This document shows, in pieces, positions 1 to 6,688 of a DNA stretch of 10,990 nucleotides. Position numbers and translations under genes: made by a program. Every line of letters begins with the position of its first letter. Position 1 is the stretch's first letter. Origin of the DNA: Actinomycetes bacterium (GTDB lineage Bacteria > Actinomycetota > Acidimicrobiia > Acidimicrobiales > RAAP-2); the NCBI GenBank assembly GCA_021777285.1, contig JAJYDR010000078.1:1-10990 (forward strand), written 5' to 3'. A model generated the notes under the pieces. The model saw only the letters and a list, made by a program, of their open reading frames with translations, ran no database searches and was not told the origin of the DNA.

Positions 1-1
1 G

Positions 2-1000
2 AAGCTGGCCCGTCAGTACCACCGCCTGCGCGGCGAGACCGACCGCTACAAGGTGATCAGTCGCGACATCGCCTACCACGGCACCACCATGGGCGCACTA
101 ACCATCACGTCCCTCGAGAGCTATCGCACGCCGTTCGAGCCGCTGGTCCCCGGCGCCGTCAAGGTCCCGCCGACGAACTTCTACCGGGCGACCGAGCACG
201 CCGACGACCTCGTGGCCTTCGGCCTGTGGTCGGCCGAGCAGATCGAGGAAGCCATCGTGCGCGAGGGGCCCGAGACGATCGCGGCCGTATTCCTCGAGCC
301 GGTCCAGAACGCCGGCGGCTGCTTCACGCCGCCCCCGGGGTACTGGCAGAAGGTCCGAGAGATCTGCGACAAGTACGGCGTCCTGCTCGTCTCTGACGAG
401 GTGATCTGCGCCTTCGGACGAATCGGAACGTGGTTCGGTGGTCAGAAGTACGACTACGTGCCCGACATCATCACCGCAGCCAAGGGCATCACCGCGGGCT
501 ACGCGCCACTCGGCGCGATGATCGTGTCCGATCGGATCGCCGAGCCCTTCCAGCACGACGACACCGCCTTCCAGCACGGCTTCACCTGGGCCGGTCACCC
601 ACTCTCGTGCGCCGTGGCGCTCAAGACCATCTCGATCATCGAGAATGAGCACGTGATCGAGAACGTCCAGGCGAACCAGGAGTACTTCCACGAGAACCTG
701 CTCGCGTTGCGTGACATCCCGATCGTCGGCGACGTGCGCGGGACCGGCTACTTCTGGGGCGTTGAGCTCGTCAAGGACCAAGAGACGAAGATGGGCTGGT
801 CGGGCGACGAAGCCGAGCGACTGCTGCGCGGCTACGTCTCGCCCGAGATGTTCCGTCGCGGGTTGATCTGCCGGTCGGACGACCGCGGCGACCCCGTCGT
901 GCAGCTCGCACCGCCGCTCATCTCCACGCGCGAGGACATCGACTTCATGGTCGGCGTGCTTCGCGAGGTCTTCACTGGAGCGGCCAAGCGGAATCACTGA
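2..1000 (+). CDS. Class III omega-aminotransferase (PLP), 5' end outside window
   Basis: A fold-type I, PLP-dependent class III aminotransferase that moves an amino group from an amine or omega-amino acid to a keto acid such as pyruvate, in the cytoplasm. The frame is open from base 2, so the N-terminus (probably 120-130 residues) lies upstream; the GTG at 53 is internal, because the preceding codons already read as family sequence (RQYHRLRG). Visible: AYHGTTMGAL (cofactor phosphate region), SDEVICAFGR with the PLP-ring aspartate at 395-397, and AAKGITAGYAPLGA with the Schiff-base lysine at 482-484, then HGFTWAGHP. The SDEVICAFGR and HGFT.AGHP blocks resemble putrescine/polyamine-pyruvate aminotransferases of the SpuC type, though beta-alanine or taurine transaminases are similar and the substrate cannot be fixed from sequence. 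Its TGA overlaps the ATG of the next gene, implying translational coupling with the FAD oxidase. Confidence 0.93.
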   Translation, partial: KLARQYHRLRGETDRYKVISRDIAYHGTTMGALTITSLESYRTPFEPLVPGAVKVPPTNFYRATEHADDLVAFGLWSAEQIEEAIVREGPETIAAVFLEPVQNAGGCFTPPPGYWQKVREICDKYGVLLVSDEVICAFGRIGTWFGGQKYDYVPDIITAAKGITAGYAPLGAMIVSDRIAEPFQHDDTAFQHGFTWAGHPLSCAVALKTISIIENEHVIENVQANQEYFHENLLALRDIPIVGDVRGTGYFWGVELVKDQETKMGWSGDEAERLLRGYVSPEMFRRGLICRSDDRGDPVVQLAPPLISTREDIDFMVGVLREVFTGAAKRNH

Positions 1001-2382
1001 TGCGACCGCCAGCATCGCTCTGGTGGTCCACATTGCCCGAGGACGTCGTCGCGCGACCATCGTTGAACGCCCACGCAGACGTGGATGTCGCGATCGTCGG
1101 CGGCGGCTTCACGGGACTCTGGACGGCCAGGGAACTCCTTCGCCGCGATCCGAGTTTGCGCGTACTCGTCATCGAGAAGTCGGTGTGCGGCTTCGGGGCG
1201 TCGGGGCGCAACGGTGGATGGGCCTCGGCCCTCTACCCCCAGAGCGCGGCCGCCGTGCGAGACGCCTACGGCGCCGACGCGGCGACACACCTGCAACGAA
1301 CGTTGGAGCGGGCGGTGGAGGACCTCGGAACGGCCGCCGCGGCCGACGGCATCGACGCCGACTTCGTACGCGGCGGCACCCTGGTGTTCGCGCTTGGCGA
1401 GGTCCAGGCCGTGCGTCTGCGCGCCGAGGTCGACGAGCTCCAAGCCAACGGCGTGACCGATGTGCAGTGGCTCGACGAAGCCGAGGCGCGCGAACGCGGT
1501 GCGGTCTCGCACGCGGTCGGCGCGCTGTTCACCCCCCACTGCGCGCGGATCCACCCCGCGAAACTGGTCCGGGGACTCGCCCGCGCCGTGGAACGCGCCG
1601 GCGGGACCATCGTTGAGGAGTCGGCGGTCACCCGGATCGTGGGCGGAAACGCCCAACGGCGCGCCACCGTCGTCACGACGAATGGCTCGGTCCACGCCAC
1701 CTACGTGGTGCGCGCCACCGAGGGCTACACGCCAACCCTGCCCGGCGAGCGTCGCACGGTCGTACCGATCTACTCGCTGATGGTAGCGACCGAACCCCTG
1801 CCCCGCTCGTTCTGGGACGAGGTCGGCCTGCGCAACTTCGAGACCTTCGCGGACGGTCGGCACCTCGTCATCTACGGCCAGCGAACCGCCGACGATCGAA
1901 TCGCCTTCGGTGGTCGCGGTGCGCCCTACCACTTCGGCTCGACGGTCGAAGCACGGTTCGATCAGAGTTCGAAGGTCTTCACGCTGCTCGAGGCGACGTT
2001 GCGGGACTTGTTCCCGACACTGCCCGGGTCGATCACCCACCGCTGGGGTGGCCCCCTCGCGATGCCGCGTGACCACGAGCCGACGGTACAACTGGACCGC
2101 AACACGGGACTGGCGAGCGTCGGGGGTTACACGGGCGACGGTGTCGTGCTCAGCCGCGTCGCGGCGAGCGCCATGGCGGACCTGATCGTGGACCCCGAGA
2201 CTGAGACCGAGTTCACGCGCCTGCCATTCGTGCAGCACCGGTCTCGAACCTGGGAGTACGAGCCACTGCGCTGGGTGGGCATCAACGTGGGACTCGGCGC
2301 CGCGACGTGGGCCGACCACCACGAGCGTCGACACGACACGCCCAGCCGCGCGAGCCGGTGGGTCGAGCGATTGATGGGTTGA
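1000..2382 (+). CDS. FAD-dependent amine/amino-acid oxidase (DAO family)
   Basis: A 460-residue flavoprotein of the DAO family (glycine/D-amino-acid oxidase, gamma-glutamylputrescine oxidase PuuB group), expected to oxidise a C-N bond of an amine or amino acid in the cytoplasm. The N-terminal Rossmann motif VGGGFTGL lies at residues 33-40, with the ribose-binding acidic residue E59 at the end of beta-2 (VLVIEK). GFGASGRNGG at 64-73 is typical of the PuuB-like branch. A C-terminal GGYTGDGV block near 375-382 completes the FAD site. Length is slightly above PuuB (about 426); the extra C-terminal part contains RTWEYEPLRWVGIN. The ATG overlaps the aminotransferase stop (TGATG), so both are probably made from one mRNA and act on the same substrate class. 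The substrate is inferred only from this pairing. The stop lies one base from the end of the convergent gene. Confidence 0.9.
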   Translation: MRPPASLWWSTLPEDVVARPSLNAHADVDVAIVGGGFTGLWTARELLRRDPSLRVLVIEKSVCGFGASGRNGGWASALYPQSAAAVRDAYGADAATHLQRTLERAVEDLGTAAAADGIDADFVRGGTLVFALGEVQAVRLRAEVDELQANGVTDVQWLDEAEARERGAVSHAVGALFTPHCARIHPAKLVRGLARAVERAGGTIVEESAVTRIVGGNAQRRATVVTTNGSVHATYVVRATEGYTPTLPGERRTVVPIYSLMVATEPLPRSFWDEVGLRNFETFADGRHLVIYGQRTADDRIAFGGRGAPYHFGSTVEARFDQSSKVFTLLEATLRDLFPTLPGSITHRWGGPLAMPRDHEPTVQLDRNTGLASVGGYTGDGVVLSRVAASAMADLIVDPETETEFTRLPFVQHRSRTWEYEPLRWVGINVGLGAATWADHHERRHDTPSRASRWVERLMG

Positions 2383-2383
2383 G

Positions 2384-3022
2384 TCAGTGCAGGATGTTCA
2401 CCGCGCGAGCGGCGACCACCGCGATCGTGACCAGTGACACAATCGATTCGGACGCGAAGAGGGCCTTGGCGCGCGCGCTGAGGGGCATCGCGTCCGCGGG
2501 GGCGAAGCTCGTACCGTTGGCGAAGGACGTGTAGAGATAGTCCGTAAAGCGCGGGAACCAGTCGGGTGGCGCGAGGTGGGGGTTCTCCATCTGGGGGAAC
2601 TGGATGTCCGGCCACGCGGTGGTGTTGCCCGCCCGACGGTGCGGGCCGCCGCGGTCGATCTCCCAGAACCACAGCCCGTAGATGACGACGTTGGTGATCC
2701 AGATGGCGACGGCCGAGTACACCAGTTCGCGACCTTGGGTGACGGCGCTCGTGAGTAGATGGTGCACGAGCAGGGCCATCGACACCACGTTGGCCACGCT
2801 GATGAGCGCGATGAGGAAAATCGTCAGATGGCGCACGACCGGGGACTCGTTGGGGTGCCGGTGGCGTCGTAGTGACAGCGGAATGAGCGGCAACACGATC
2901 AGCGTTGGGACCAGCCACCGCGGTCCGATCACCAGCCGACTCGGCAGGATCACGTAGAGCGCGACGCACACGACGAGCGCCAGGGACGCCGGCCAACGTG
3001 GTTCGGGGTGGACGTCGCTCAC
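2384..3022 (-). CDS. Small polytopic membrane protein, DUF1345-like
   Basis: A 212-residue membrane protein of unknown function. Hydrophobic segments are visible at about residues 12-30, 36-51, 66-90, 102-120 and 190-211. Between the fourth and last segments lies WFWEIDRGGP (118-127), a Pro-rich linker, and a conserved-looking stretch DYLYTSFANGTSFAP (161-175) followed by MPLSARAKAL. The order of a re-entrant-looking YLYxSFxNxTxF segment, then a basic turn, then a terminal helix ending ARAVNIL resembles DUF1345 proteins and loosely recalls the pore region of two-helix cation channels; I recall this rather than having searched it. The GTG start has no Shine-Dalgarno sequence but a TAGTCT box six bases upstream. 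It lies 9 bases after the exported protein gene (3032-3841), so it may also be read from that gene's promoter. Confidence 0.8.
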   Translation of the reverse strand: MSDVHPEPRWPASLALVVCVALYVILPSRLVIGPRWLVPTLIVLPLIPLSLRRHRHPNESPVVRHLTIFLIALISVANVVSMALLVHHLLTSAVTQGRELVYSAVAIWITNVVIYGLWFWEIDRGGPHRRAGNTTAWPDIQFPQMENPHLAPPDWFPRFTDYLYTSFANGTSFAPADAMPLSARAKALFASESIVSLVTIAVVAARAVNILH

Positions 3023-3028
3023 GCCCGA

Positions 3029-3034
3029 AGACTA
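3029..3034 (-). promoter_or_regulatory. Putative -10 box TAGTCT for leaderless gene at 3022
   Basis: On the minus strand TAGTCT is followed by six bases and then the GTG start at 3022. This fits the TANNNT -10 pattern with transcription beginning at or next to the start codon. The TAG of the box is the stop codon of the upstream gene (3032-3034). No convincing -35 was seen. Confidence 0.45.
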
Positions 3035-3841
3035 ACTGAGCCGGATCTGACCTAGCGCCGCGACGTTCTTCGGCGCGAGCAGCGACGGTATCGACGACGA
3101 CGAACCGAACAGCTTCTTCAGGATCGACTTCGTGACCGGCAGCACGTCCTTGGCCGGGGGGGCGACGATCACGGCTGGCCGGTTGTAGGAGAGCACCGTC
3201 ACGGTGATCGCCGCGGTGGAGCGCTTCGAGGTGACCGTGAGTCCGAGCCCCGTCAACTCGCCCTGACTACCCACCGAGATGCTGAAGTCGACGGTCGCGA
3301 GTGTGGGCAGCGTCACGGGCAGGCCCGCCGGCGCGCGGATCGTCGTGTGATCGCGGTAGAAGTTGTACGTCGTGACCGAGCCCGACGTGGTGACCGTCTT
3401 ACGGGTGTACCCCGAGATCAGAGCGATGTCGGGTTTGGTCATCTCCAGGGAGTACCCGTAGAGCGAGGGCGTCTTCATCGGCGTGGACACCCACGAGCGT
3501 CCGATGATTGACTGCAGGTTCGAGAGGCCGGCGTAGAGGTGGTGATTCACCAGTCGCAGGTCAGCGTTGATCGAGGAGAAGGCGAAAGGCACCTGCACCG
3601 TGGCGTCGACGCTGTTGGTCACGAAATTGACGTTCACGTTGGCGTTCACCGAATACGCCTGCCCGGTGGTGATCGCCACGGCGAGGTCGGCTGATTTGGG
3701 TGGGTACCCGTTGAGCGCGAGTGCGTCGGTGTTCGTCGAGCTCGGATTCGTGTCGGTGGCGGCGACGACGATACCGGTCACCGTCAGCGCAAACGCGACC
3801 ACGACCAGCGCGATCGCGCCCGCCCGCTTCGATAGTGCCAT
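3032..3841 (-). CDS. Uncharacterised exported or membrane-anchored protein
   Basis: A 269-residue protein I do not recognise. Residues 5-28 form a positively charged then hydrophobic N-terminus (SKRAGAIALVVVAFALTVTG), followed by VVAATDT, so it is either secreted by Sec or anchored by one helix. There is no lipobox cysteine. The rest is rich in Ser, Thr, Val and Asn with alternating beta-strand patterns (for example YSVNANVNVNF near 63-73 and TVDFSISVGS near 188-197). This suggests a beta-rich extracellular domain of roughly 200 residues. It loosely resembles the LppX/LprG-type lipid-binding fold in length and beta content, but no shared motif supports this. It is followed after 9 bases by the small membrane protein gene, so the two may act together. 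The ATG is supported by a TAGGGT box six bases upstream. Confidence 0.78.
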   Translation of the reverse strand: MALSKRAGAIALVVVAFALTVTGIVVAATDTNPSSTNTDALALNGYPPKSADLAVAITTGQAYSVNANVNVNFVTNSVDATVQVPFAFSSINADLRLVNHHLYAGLSNLQSIIGRSWVSTPMKTPSLYGYSLEMTKPDIALISGYTRKTVTTSGSVTTYNFYRDHTTIRAPAGLPVTLPTLATVDFSISVGSQGELTGLGLTVTSKRSTAAITVTVLSYNRPAVIVAPPAKDVLPVTKSILKKLFGSSSSIPSLLAPKNVAALGQIRLS

Positions 3842-3847
3842 GCGTCC

Positions 3848-3876
3848 ACCCTAGTGAGCCACGCGAACGGCGTCAG
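3848..3876 (-). promoter_or_regulatory. Putative leaderless promoter CTGACG-17-TAGGGT
   Basis: On the minus strand a -35-like CTGACG (3871-3876) is separated by exactly 17 bases from TAGGGT (3848-3853). Six bases then lead to the ATG of the exported protein gene (start at 3841). The predicted transcript would start at or next to the ATG, with no Shine-Dalgarno sequence. This is the most complete promoter in the window. Confidence 0.55.
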
Positions 3877-3888
3877 CGCTCACGCCGT
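3867..3888. other. 7-bp inverted repeat over the dehydratase stop codon
   Basis: ACGGCGT (3867-3873) and ACGCCGT (3882-3888) are perfect inverted arms around an 8-base loop. The dehydratase stop codon (3880-3882) lies in the loop and first arm base. It could act as a weak terminator for the dehydratase mRNA, though no T-run follows on the minus strand. It also overlaps the -35-like element of the next gene, so it could instead be an operator, or chance in GC-rich DNA. Confidence 0.3.
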
Positions 3889-4848
3889 GCCGAGCAGCTC
3901 GATAAAGAGTTCGTGGGCGATATTACGCCCGCTCGCGATGAAGCCGATGCGCGAGGTCGCGTCACCGACGACGTCTGACGTGATCGCGGCGTAGGCCGTG
4001 GTGGCCGAACCCTCCATCACGAGTCCCGAGTTCTCAGCGACCTCACGGACCCCGTGACGAATCGCGACCTCGGGGACCAGTACCAGGGGCACGCCGTAGC
4101 GGGCGATGAGCTCATTGGTCACGGCGCCTTCGTCACCGCCTCCCGCCAGTCCGTCGGCGATCGTCTCGTGGTGCACGACGTCCTCCATCCGTGTGCCTCG
4201 CAGAACGTGGTACATCGCGGCGCTCTCCTCGGGCTGGACGCCCGTGATACGCACGTCGCCACGGCCGTGGGCCTCGCGCGACAAGAGGATGCCCGAAATC
4301 AGACCGCCGCCGCCCACCGGCACGACAAGATGCTCGAGGTCGGGAACCTGTTCGATGAGCTCATCGAAGACTGTCGCCTGTCCCGCGATGACGCTGGTGT
4401 CGTTAAACGGTGAGATGTAGCGGATGCCCCGATGGCTCGCGAGCTCGAGCGCGTGGGCCTGGGCCTCGTCGTAACTCGAACCAACCTGGATCAGCTCGAT
4501 GTCGTAGCGACGTAGTTTCTGAACCTTCGCGATCGAGGCGTTCGCGGGCACCACGACGGTGGCGGGCACGCCGAGCAGCATGGATGCGTGCGCGATGCCA
4601 AGCCCGTGATTGCCGGCCGAGGAAGTGATGACCGCACCCGACGGGTCCTCGCGGTGCGCCGAATCGATCGCGCTGAGCGCCCCTCGCACCTTGAACGAAC
4701 CGGTGACCTGCAGTCCCTCCAACTTCGCGGTGACTAAACGGTCACGCATGTTCAACGTCACCGCCGGGGTGGGGTCGAGGTAGCGAGCGATGACCGCGCG
4801 AGCGGTCTCCAGCTGATCGGGTGTCGGCGCTTCGACGTGTCGAATCAT
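3880..4848 (-). CDS. PLP-dependent threonine/serine dehydratase
   Basis: A 322-residue fold-type II PLP enzyme that probably deaminates L-threonine to 2-oxobutyrate and ammonia, or serine to pyruvate. The Schiff-base lysine K53 sits in TGSFKVRGA, the substrate loop is SSAGNHGLG (76-84), and the phosphate-binding glycine loop is PVGGGGLISG (177-186). The chain ends near residue 322 without a C-terminal ACT-like regulatory domain. This matches the short catabolic TdcB-type enzymes (about 330 residues) rather than the long feedback-regulated IlvA. Serine racemase and the hydroxyectoine-utilisation enzyme EutB share this layout and cannot be excluded. The ATG is supported by GGAGG seven bases upstream. 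A TAAGGT box at 4867-4872 would give a very short leader. It is divergent from the CadD-like gene. Confidence 0.9.
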   Translation of the reverse strand: MIRHVEAPTPDQLETARAVIARYLDPTPAVTLNMRDRLVTAKLEGLQVTGSFKVRGALSAIDSAHREDPSGAVITSSAGNHGLGIAHASMLLGVPATVVVPANASIAKVQKLRRYDIELIQVGSSYDEAQAHALELASHRGIRYISPFNDTSVIAGQATVFDELIEQVPDLEHLVVPVGGGGLISGILLSREAHGRGDVRITGVQPEESAAMYHVLRGTRMEDVVHHETIADGLAGGGDEGAVTNELIARYGVPLVLVPEVAIRHGVREVAENSGLVMEGSATTAYAAITSDVVGDATSRIGFIASGRNIAHELFIELLGTA

Positions 4849-4855
4849 GGGGGAA

Positions 4856-4872
4856 CCTCCGCGTTCACCTTA
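4856..4872 (-). promoter_or_regulatory. Putative -10 TAAGGT and Shine-Dalgarno of dehydratase
   Basis: On the minus strand TAAGGT (4867-4872) is followed by GGAGG (4856-4860), which is seven bases before the ATG ending at 4848. A transcript starting 6-7 bases after the box would begin close to the GGAGG, giving a leader of only about 12 bases. A weak -35 candidate TGAACG lies 17 bases upstream (4890-4895). Confidence 0.45.
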
Positions 4873-4907
4873 GTTGCGGCCCCCCGCCTCGTTCAGTTCC
4901 CCACGGG

Positions 4908-4913
4908 TAAGGT
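4908..4913 (+). promoter_or_regulatory. Putative -10 box TAAGGT for leaderless CadD-like gene
   Basis: TAAGGT is followed by six bases and then the GTG start at 4920, with no Shine-Dalgarno sequence between. It is the mirror copy of the box used by the divergent dehydratase (4867-4872). No clear -35 is visible. Confidence 0.5.
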
Positions 4914-4919
4914 CGGCCC

Positions 4920-5486
4920 GTGCACTCGGTACTCGACGTCGTCGTCCTGTCATCGGTCGCCTACGTCGGCACCATGTTCGACAACTACTTCGCCTTCGTC
5001 GCGCAGCTTCTCGTCACCGAACCCACGCGTTACCGTCGGGTATCGATCGCCCAGGCCGTCGGGGTCACGGCCCTGGTTATCGTGGCCGCAGCGGTCGGCT
5101 CGGCGCTGACCGCGGTGCCCGCCCAGTGGACCGGTCTGTTCTGTCTCGCTCCATGGTCGATGGCGTGGTTCCGATGGCGCCACCGTGACGAGCGCACCAC
5201 CACGACGTATCGACGAGGCGCAATCATCACCGTCGCGATGACGATCGCACTCGGCGGTGACAACCTCGGCGTGTGGATCCCACTGCTTCGAACCGATGGC
5301 GTCGCCGATGGGATCCTCACGGTCGTCGTGTTCGCGTTCTTCGAGGTGGTGTTCGTACTCAGTGCGCGGGCCCTCACCCGTCACCCGCGCGTGAGCGCCT
5401 TCGGCGAGACCACCGCGCGACGGCTCGTTCCCTGGGTCTACGTCGCCCTAGGGGCGCTCATCCTCGTCGAGAGCGGACTGCTCTAG
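4920..5486 (+). CDS. CadD-like small membrane transporter
   Basis: A 188-residue polytopic membrane protein of the CadD family (LysE-like superfamily), members of which have been linked to cadmium resistance and cation efflux. The N-terminus carries an acidic membrane motif MFDNYFAFVAQL (19-30). A second one, IALGGDNLGVWIPLL (109-123), is close to the GGDN block that marks the family. About five hydrophobic segments can be seen (6-30, 45-66, 70-85, 101-122, 130-150, with a last one at 168-187). It is slightly shorter than typical CadD (about 205). No CadC/ArsR-type repressor gene adjoins it, so metal-responsive control is not evident. The GTG start is chosen because the protein begins with a typical hydrophobic family start there and a TAAGGT box precedes it by six bases. 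The true substrate is unknown. Confidence 0.82.
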   Translation: MHSVLDVVVLSSVAYVGTMFDNYFAFVAQLLVTEPTRYRRVSIAQAVGVTALVIVAAAVGSALTAVPAQWTGLFCLAPWSMAWFRWRHRDERTTTTYRRGAIITVAMTIALGGDNLGVWIPLLRTDGVADGILTVVVFAFFEVVFVLSARALTRHPRVSAFGETTARRLVPWVYVALGALILVESGLL

Positions 5487-5509
5487 CCGCGGCAACCGGG
5501 GCCGACCGC

Positions 5510-5515
5510 TAGCGT
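5510..5515 (+). promoter_or_regulatory. Putative -10 box TAGCGT for leaderless MFS gene
   Basis: TAGCGT is followed by seven bases and then the GTG start at 5523. There is no Shine-Dalgarno sequence in the 36 bases between the CadD-like stop and this start. No -35 is apparent, so the box rests on its position and its likeness to the other boxes in the window. Confidence 0.45.
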
Positions 5516-5522
5516 CGGAGCC

Positions 5523-6686
5523 GTGTCAACGACGACCGCCAACCAGACGCTCAACCGGTTGACCGTCATCGTCGCGCTGCAGTGGATGGGCGCCACGCTC
5601 GGACTTCCCCTACTGCCCCTGTTCCTCGAGCACCGTGGGGGCACGCCCACGGTCATCGGCTTCATCATGGCGGCCTTCTTCGTCGCGGGCGTCGCCACGC
5701 AGTTCGCGCTCGGCCATCTCGCCGACCGCTTCGGGCGCCGTCCGATCCTGATCGCGAGCCTCGTCGTCTACGGCCTGGCGAGCATGACCTACCTACTCCC
5801 GGTGGCGGCGCCCTGGTTCGCGCTAACTCGCGGTTTCCAGGGCGCGGCGGCGGGTGCTATCGAGGTCGCCTCGCTCTCGGCGGTGTCGGCCCTGTTCGCC
5901 GAGTCCGAGCGAGGCCGCGCCGTGTCACGGATCATGGCCGCGCAACTGCTCGGGATCGCGATTGGACCCGTGGTCGGCGTCGTTGCGTCGGTACGAACCC
6001 TCGGGTGGGCATTCTTCGTCACCGGAGTCGTCAGTCTCCTCGCCGCGTTACAGACGAGTCGCATCACACTGGGCGACGTCGTCGATTCGACACTGCCCCT
6101 GCCGAGGCTTCAGTGGACGCCCCAGGTACTCGGCGCGCTGACTGCGGCGAGCGCGACGGGTATCGCGATCGGCGTCTACGAGGCGTGCTGGAGCCTCTTG
6201 ATGCACGCCCACCACGCGTCGACACTCCAGATCCGCCTGAGCTGGACGCTCTTCAGCATTCCCTGGGTCGCGCTGAGCCGGGCCGGAGGATGGCTCGCCG
6301 ATCACGCGAACCGGCGCGTGACGTCGTTCCTCGGACTACTCAACGTCGCGTTCTTCCTCTCGCTCTATCCCCACATCCACAACAACGTCGCGCTCCTGCT
6401 GCTCGGCTCGCTCGAGTCCATCGGCACCTCACTGTCGATGCCGTCGATCTCGTCGCTCCTCACCCAGGGCGCGGAGTCGCGCGAACTCGGGCGACGCCAG
6501 GGCCTCTACGCGACGGCCAATACCGGCTCCCTCGCGATCGCCGCGAGCGTGTCGGGCTACCTCTTCACGCTGAACGAAGCGCTGCCCTTCACCGTGATGG
6601 CCCTCGTGTCGGCGCTACTCACGCTGACGACGCTCGTATGGTGGCGAGACGTGCGCGGCCACGTGCGCGCCGCAGCGACGAACTAG
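5523..6686 (+). CDS. MFS transporter, drug-efflux type
   Basis: A 387-residue major facilitator superfamily protein of the usual 12-helix length, acting as a proton-coupled transporter in the cytoplasmic membrane. The loop between helices 2 and 3 has the signature GHLADRFGRRP (64-74). Helix 5 carries an antiporter-type motif C, GIAIGPVVG (144-152), which favours export over uptake. A charged central loop falls near 180-200, and the second half repeats a motif A-like turn (GGWLADHANRR). The substrate cannot be told. The GTG start is taken because a TAGCGT box precedes it by seven bases and no ribosome-binding site is seen. The gene is 36 bases after the CadD-like gene on the same strand, so read-through is possible. 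It ends two bases from the convergent solute-binding protein gene. Confidence 0.88.
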   Translation: MSTTTANQTLNRLTVIVALQWMGATLGLPLLPLFLEHRGGTPTVIGFIMAAFFVAGVATQFALGHLADRFGRRPILIASLVVYGLASMTYLLPVAAPWFALTRGFQGAAAGAIEVASLSAVSALFAESERGRAVSRIMAAQLLGIAIGPVVGVVASVRTLGWAFFVTGVVSLLAALQTSRITLGDVVDSTLPLPRLQWTPQVLGALTAASATGIAIGVYEACWSLLMHAHHASTLQIRLSWTLFSIPWVALSRAGGWLADHANRRVTSFLGLLNVAFFLSLYPHIHNNVALLLLGSLESIGTSLSMPSISSLLTQGAESRELGRRQGLYATANTGSLAIAASVSGYLFTLNEALPFTVMALVSALLTLTTLVWWRDVRGHVRAAATN

Positions 6687-6688
6687 CG

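Noticed and set aside
53..55. GTG at 53 as start of the aminotransferase
   Set aside because: The frame is open back to base 2 and the upstream codons already read as conserved family sequence, so the true start is outside the window.
98..1060. A 320-codon minus-strand open frame opposite the aminotransferase
   Set aside because: Low-complexity Arg/Val/Asp-rich translation with no family motif; the plus strand carries the catalytic lysine and aspartate blocks.
994..2334. A 446-codon open frame on the minus strand opposite the FAD oxidase
   Set aside because: It mirrors a gene with clear FAD motifs. Its translation is Arg/Gly/Ala-rich without motifs, as expected from the reverse of GC-rich codons.
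2127..2996. A 289-codon minus-strand frame overlapping the DUF1345-like gene in another frame
   Set aside because: Arg/Pro/His-rich and lacking membrane segments. The chosen frame has clear hydrophobic helices and ends next to the neighbouring stop.
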